Origin: Sphingomonas ginsenosidivorax
Lineage (GTDB): Bacteria; Pseudomonadota; Alphaproteobacteria; Sphingomonadales; Sphingomonadaceae
DNA length: 64,000 bases
Direction: 5' to 3'
NCBI RefSeq assembly: GCF_007995065.1
Contig: NZ_VOQR01000001.1
Location: 1,615,001 to 1,679,000 of the forward strand
Shown here: positions 62,222 to 64,000 of the stretch, in pieces
Layout of the letters: every line of letters begins with the position of its first letter
How positions within the stretch are numbered: position 1 is the first letter of the stretch
The notes under the pieces: model-generated
Seen by the model: the letters and a program-made list of their open reading frames with translations, nothing else
Database searches by the model: none
What the model was told of the DNA's origin: nothing
Position numbers and translations under genes: made by a program

Positions 62222-62902
62222 ATGGTCGCTCGCATCCTCCGCATTTCGCTCAAGGCCGGTCTGGTGTTCGTGCTGGTGACGGTCGCCTGGGTTGGGCTCT
62301 ACCGCTTCGTGCCGCCGCCCTTCACCTGGACCATGATGGGCGACGTCATCGCCGAACGCGGCGTCACCAAGGACTGGATGCCGCTGTCGCAGATGGACCC
62401 CGACATGCCCCGAGCGGCGATCGCCGGCGAGGATGCGCGGTTCTGCACGCATAACGGCTTCGATTTCCGTGCGATGGCCGGCGCGGCGGCACGCAACGCC
62501 AAGGGCGGGCGGATCCGCGGCGGGTCGACGATCAGCCAGCAGACCGCGAAGAACGCTTTCCTGTTCCAGGGCGGTGGTTACCTGCGCAAAGCGTTCGAGG
62601 CGTATTTCACGGTGCTGATCGAGGCGCTGTGGGGGAAGCGGCGGATCATGGAAGTGTATCTGAACATAGCCGAGACCGGGATCGGCACGTACGGCGCGAA
62701 CGCCGGGGCGCTGCGGTATTTCCACCACGACGCGTCGAAGCTCTCGCCGACCGAGGCGGGCCGGATCGCCGCGGTGTTGCCGCTGCCCAAGAAGCGCGCG
62801 GCGATCGATCCGCGTGGGTTCGTTCGGCGTCATGGGAATACGCTGTCGCGCCGGGTCGGCACGGTGCGGAACGACGGGCTGGATGCGTGCCTGAAGGGGT
62901 GA
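62222..62902 (+). CDS. mtgA: Monofunctional biosynthetic peptidoglycan transglycosylase
   Basis: A 226-residue inner-membrane enzyme of family GT51. One N-terminal membrane helix (about residues 12-32) is followed by the catalytic motif IAGEDARFCTHNGFDF (Glu) and RGGSTISQQTAKNAFL, then KRRIMEVYLNIAETG. It polymerises lipid II into glycan strands and has no transpeptidase domain. Nine bases separate it from the upstream oxidase gene. Confidence 0.94.
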   Translation: MVARILRISLKAGLVFVLVTVAWVGLYRFVPPPFTWTMMGDVIAERGVTKDWMPLSQMDPDMPRAAIAGEDARFCTHNGFDFRAMAGAAARNAKGGRIRGGSTISQQTAKNAFLFQGGGYLRKAFEAYFTVLIEALWGKRRIMEVYLNIAETGIGTYGANAGALRYFHHDASKLSPTEAGRIAAVLPLPKKRAAIDPRGFVRRHGNTLSRRVGTVRNDGLDACLKG

Positions 62903-63138
62903 CGCGGGATGCGGTGATGGCGCTCGTCGACCGGCGGGCGCCGGAGGCGACGGTCTGTCCGAGCGAGGTGGCCAGGGCGATTGCTACCACGGCGGATGCG
63001 TGGCGCGACGCGATGCCGGCGGTTCATGCGGCCGTCGACGGGCTGGTGGCGGATGGGGTGGTGAGTTTGAGTTGGAAGGGTGTGCCGCTTGCGGTGCGGG
63101 CGGGACCGTACCGGATCAGGCGGGTGCTGCCCGAGTAG
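62899..63138 (+). CDS. DUF3253 domain protein
   Basis: A 79-residue protein beginning at a GTG whose last two bases are the start of the mtgA stop (GTGA), with an alternative GTG at 62887. The sequence APEATVCPSEVARAI, then WRDAMPAVHAAVDGLVADGVV, then RAGPYRIR matches the small winged-helix-like DUF3253 family. The function is unknown. Co-translation with mtgA is likely. Confidence 0.75.
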   Translation: MTRDAVMALVDRRAPEATVCPSEVARAIATTADAWRDAMPAVHAAVDGLVADGVVSLSWKGVPLAVRAGPYRIRRVLPE

Positions 63139-63145
63139 CCCCCTG

Positions 63146-63232
63146 CCGTTCGTGCTGAGCGAAGTCGAAGCACTGTCCCAAGGCGGATGCGCTCGGCGAT
63201 AGGTGCCCTTCGACTTCGCTCAGGGCGAACGG
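63146..63232. repeat. Paired-hairpin intergenic repeat (family A', TGAGCGAAGTCGAAG type)
   Basis: CCGTTCGTGCTGAGCGAAG on the left faces CTTCGCTCAGGGCGAACGG on the right. It lies between the convergent DUF3253 and ybaB genes. The same TGAGCGAAGTCGAAG block is a common intergenic motif in sphingomonads. Confidence 0.82.
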
Positions 63233-63245
63233 AGTTAAAACTGGC

Positions 63246-63569
63246 TCAGAACGGCAGCTTGAAGCCCGGCGGTAGCTGAAGCCCGCTGGTCATCTTGGAC
63301 ATTTCCGTGCCCGATACCGCGTCCGCCTTCGCGCGCGCGTCGTTGAACGCCGCGGTGAGCAGGTCCTCGAGCATCTGCTTCTCGCTCGCCACCATCAGCG
63401 AATCGTCGATCGCGATGCCGATGATACGGCCCTTCGCGGACGCCTTCACCTTGACCAGCCCGCCGCCCGACGCGCCCTCGACCTCGATCGTGTCGAGATT
63501 GGCCTGCGCCTTTTCGAGCTCGCTCTGGACGTTCTGCGCCATGGCGAGGATTTCATCGATATTCTTCAT
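63246..63569 (-). CDS. ybaB: YbaB/EbfC nucleoid-associated protein
   Basis: A 107-residue DNA-binding dimer protein. The core VEGASGGGLVKVKASAKGRIIGIAIDDSL matches the family's conserved beta-hairpin region, with helices at both ends. Its ATG overlaps the dnaX stop by 4 bases, the standard dnaX-ybaB arrangement. Confidence 0.94.
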   Translation of the reverse strand: MKNIDEILAMAQNVQSELEKAQANLDTIEVEGASGGGLVKVKASAKGRIIGIAIDDSLMVASEKQMLEDLLTAAFNDARAKADAVSGTEMSKMTSGLQLPPGFKLPF

Positions 63570-64000
63570 GCGTTGCTCCGTTGGCCGGGCCAGGTTTCGA
63601 GTTCCGCGTCGGGGAACGCCTCGCGCGCGGCCTTCATCATGGGGGAGTCCATATAGCGCTGCTTGTTCGCTGCGTCAGCGGCGTCCTGCATCTCGCGCAA
63701 GGTCGGCTCGCCCGGGGCATCGGCCATCGTCACGCGCCACGCCTGCTGCGTCAGCGCCTTCAGCGCGGCACCGAACTCGGCGAGCGTATCGGCGGAGATA
63801 GGCCGGCTGCCGCTGAGCACGATCTCCGGCGGGGCATAGCTGACGACGCGGGCGCTGTGGCGCAGCCGCGCGGCGATCGCGATCGAGCCGCTGTCGTCGA
63901 GCCGGTTGACCAGCGCCTCGAAGGTGTCGGGGAACACCGGGCCGGTGGCGACGGGTTCGGGCGCCGGCGCCGGGGCGGGCGTCGGTGCGGCAGGAGCTGC
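63566..64000 (-). CDS. dnaX: DNA polymerase III subunit gamma/tau, C-terminal part
   Basis: The frame is open to the window edge and covers the last 144 residues. An alanine/proline-rich linker (about the first 20 residues) is followed by a C-terminal domain (FPDTFEALVNRLDDSGSIAIAARLRHSARVVSY) typical of alphaproteobacterial DnaX tau tails. Its position directly before ybaB supports the call. The ATPase part lies outside the window. Confidence 0.88.
   Translation of the reverse strand, partial: AAPAAPTPAPAPAPEPVATGPVFPDTFEALVNRLDDSGSIAIAARLRHSARVVSYAPPEIVLSGSRPISADTLAEFGAALKALTQQAWRVTMADAPGEPTLREMQDAADAANKQRYMDSPMMKAAREAFPDAELETWPGQRSNA

Overview
The window is about 64 kb of high-GC chromosome from an alphaproteobacterium, almost certainly a sphingomonad (Sphingomonas or a close relative). 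The evidence is a CtrA/ChpT cell-cycle phosphorelay, a PhoK/SPAP-type alkaline phosphatase (a family characterised from Sphingomonas), an alphaproteobacterial LexA-box format (GTTC-N7-GTTC), an RpoH with its typical box, and many short intergenic dyad repeats. Most of the sequence is ordinary core chromosome. No insertion sequence, integrase, CRISPR array or prophage structural gene was seen.

Layout. 1-8.6 kb: the end of an M3 oligopeptidase gene, a CPA1 Na+/H+ antiporter, and the tamB-tamA outer-membrane assembly pair. 8.7-10.4 kb: a tiny membrane protein with N-terminal repeats, then a self-cleaving S24 regulator facing a 58-residue Cro-like protein across an operator region that holds a perfect palindrome and a LexA-type box. 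10.4-18.8 kb: glutaryl-CoA dehydrogenase and a class III CoA-transferase, arfB, a pseudouridine synthase, an M15 peptidase, wrbA, a pirin/LysR divergent pair, and ctrA with a full CtrA site upstream and a strong terminator. 18.9-20.1 kb: a lower-GC island with an EndoNS_2-type nuclease and a YezG-like immunity protein behind a promoter that overlaps a LexA box. This is the most interesting locus in the window.

20.2-33 kb: amidohydrolase, hydroxyisobutyrate-dehydrogenase-like reductase, ilvA, bpt, a transglutaminase/alpha-E/ATP-grasp peptide-modification operon whose transglutaminase has Ser in place of the catalytic Cys, dsbD, phoK, and tRNA-Gly(CCC). 33-47 kb: glutaredoxin, envelope peptidoglycan enzymes (DacC-like, an L,D-transpeptidase), a TesA-like esterase, AlkB, the CinA N-terminal domain, map, a DUF1842-like gene, purL, the iron-storage pair bfd-bfr behind a double Fur-like box, an Hpt protein, der, sufE and a J-domain protein. 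47-52.7 kb: a SulP transporter fused by overlap to a beta-carbonic anhydrase gene, a TonB-type TPR protein, rnpB and an AmiD-type amidase. 52.7-58.6 kb: cheR-cheB-cheY-cheW-cheA with chpT upstream and a near-consensus CtrA site in between. 58.6-64 kb: a JAMM peptidase, rluD, rpoH, an FAD amine oxidase, mtgA, a DUF3253 protein, ybaB and the end of dnaX.

How it fits together. CtrA (18.1 kb), ChpT (58 kb) and the chemotaxis operon probably form one regulatory circuit for the cell cycle and motility. Two LexA-type boxes tie the S24 switch and the nuclease/immunity island to DNA damage. Sixteen paired-hairpin repeats sit between genes, mostly where transcripts converge. Function calls rest on motifs and family knowledge read by eye. 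No database search was run.
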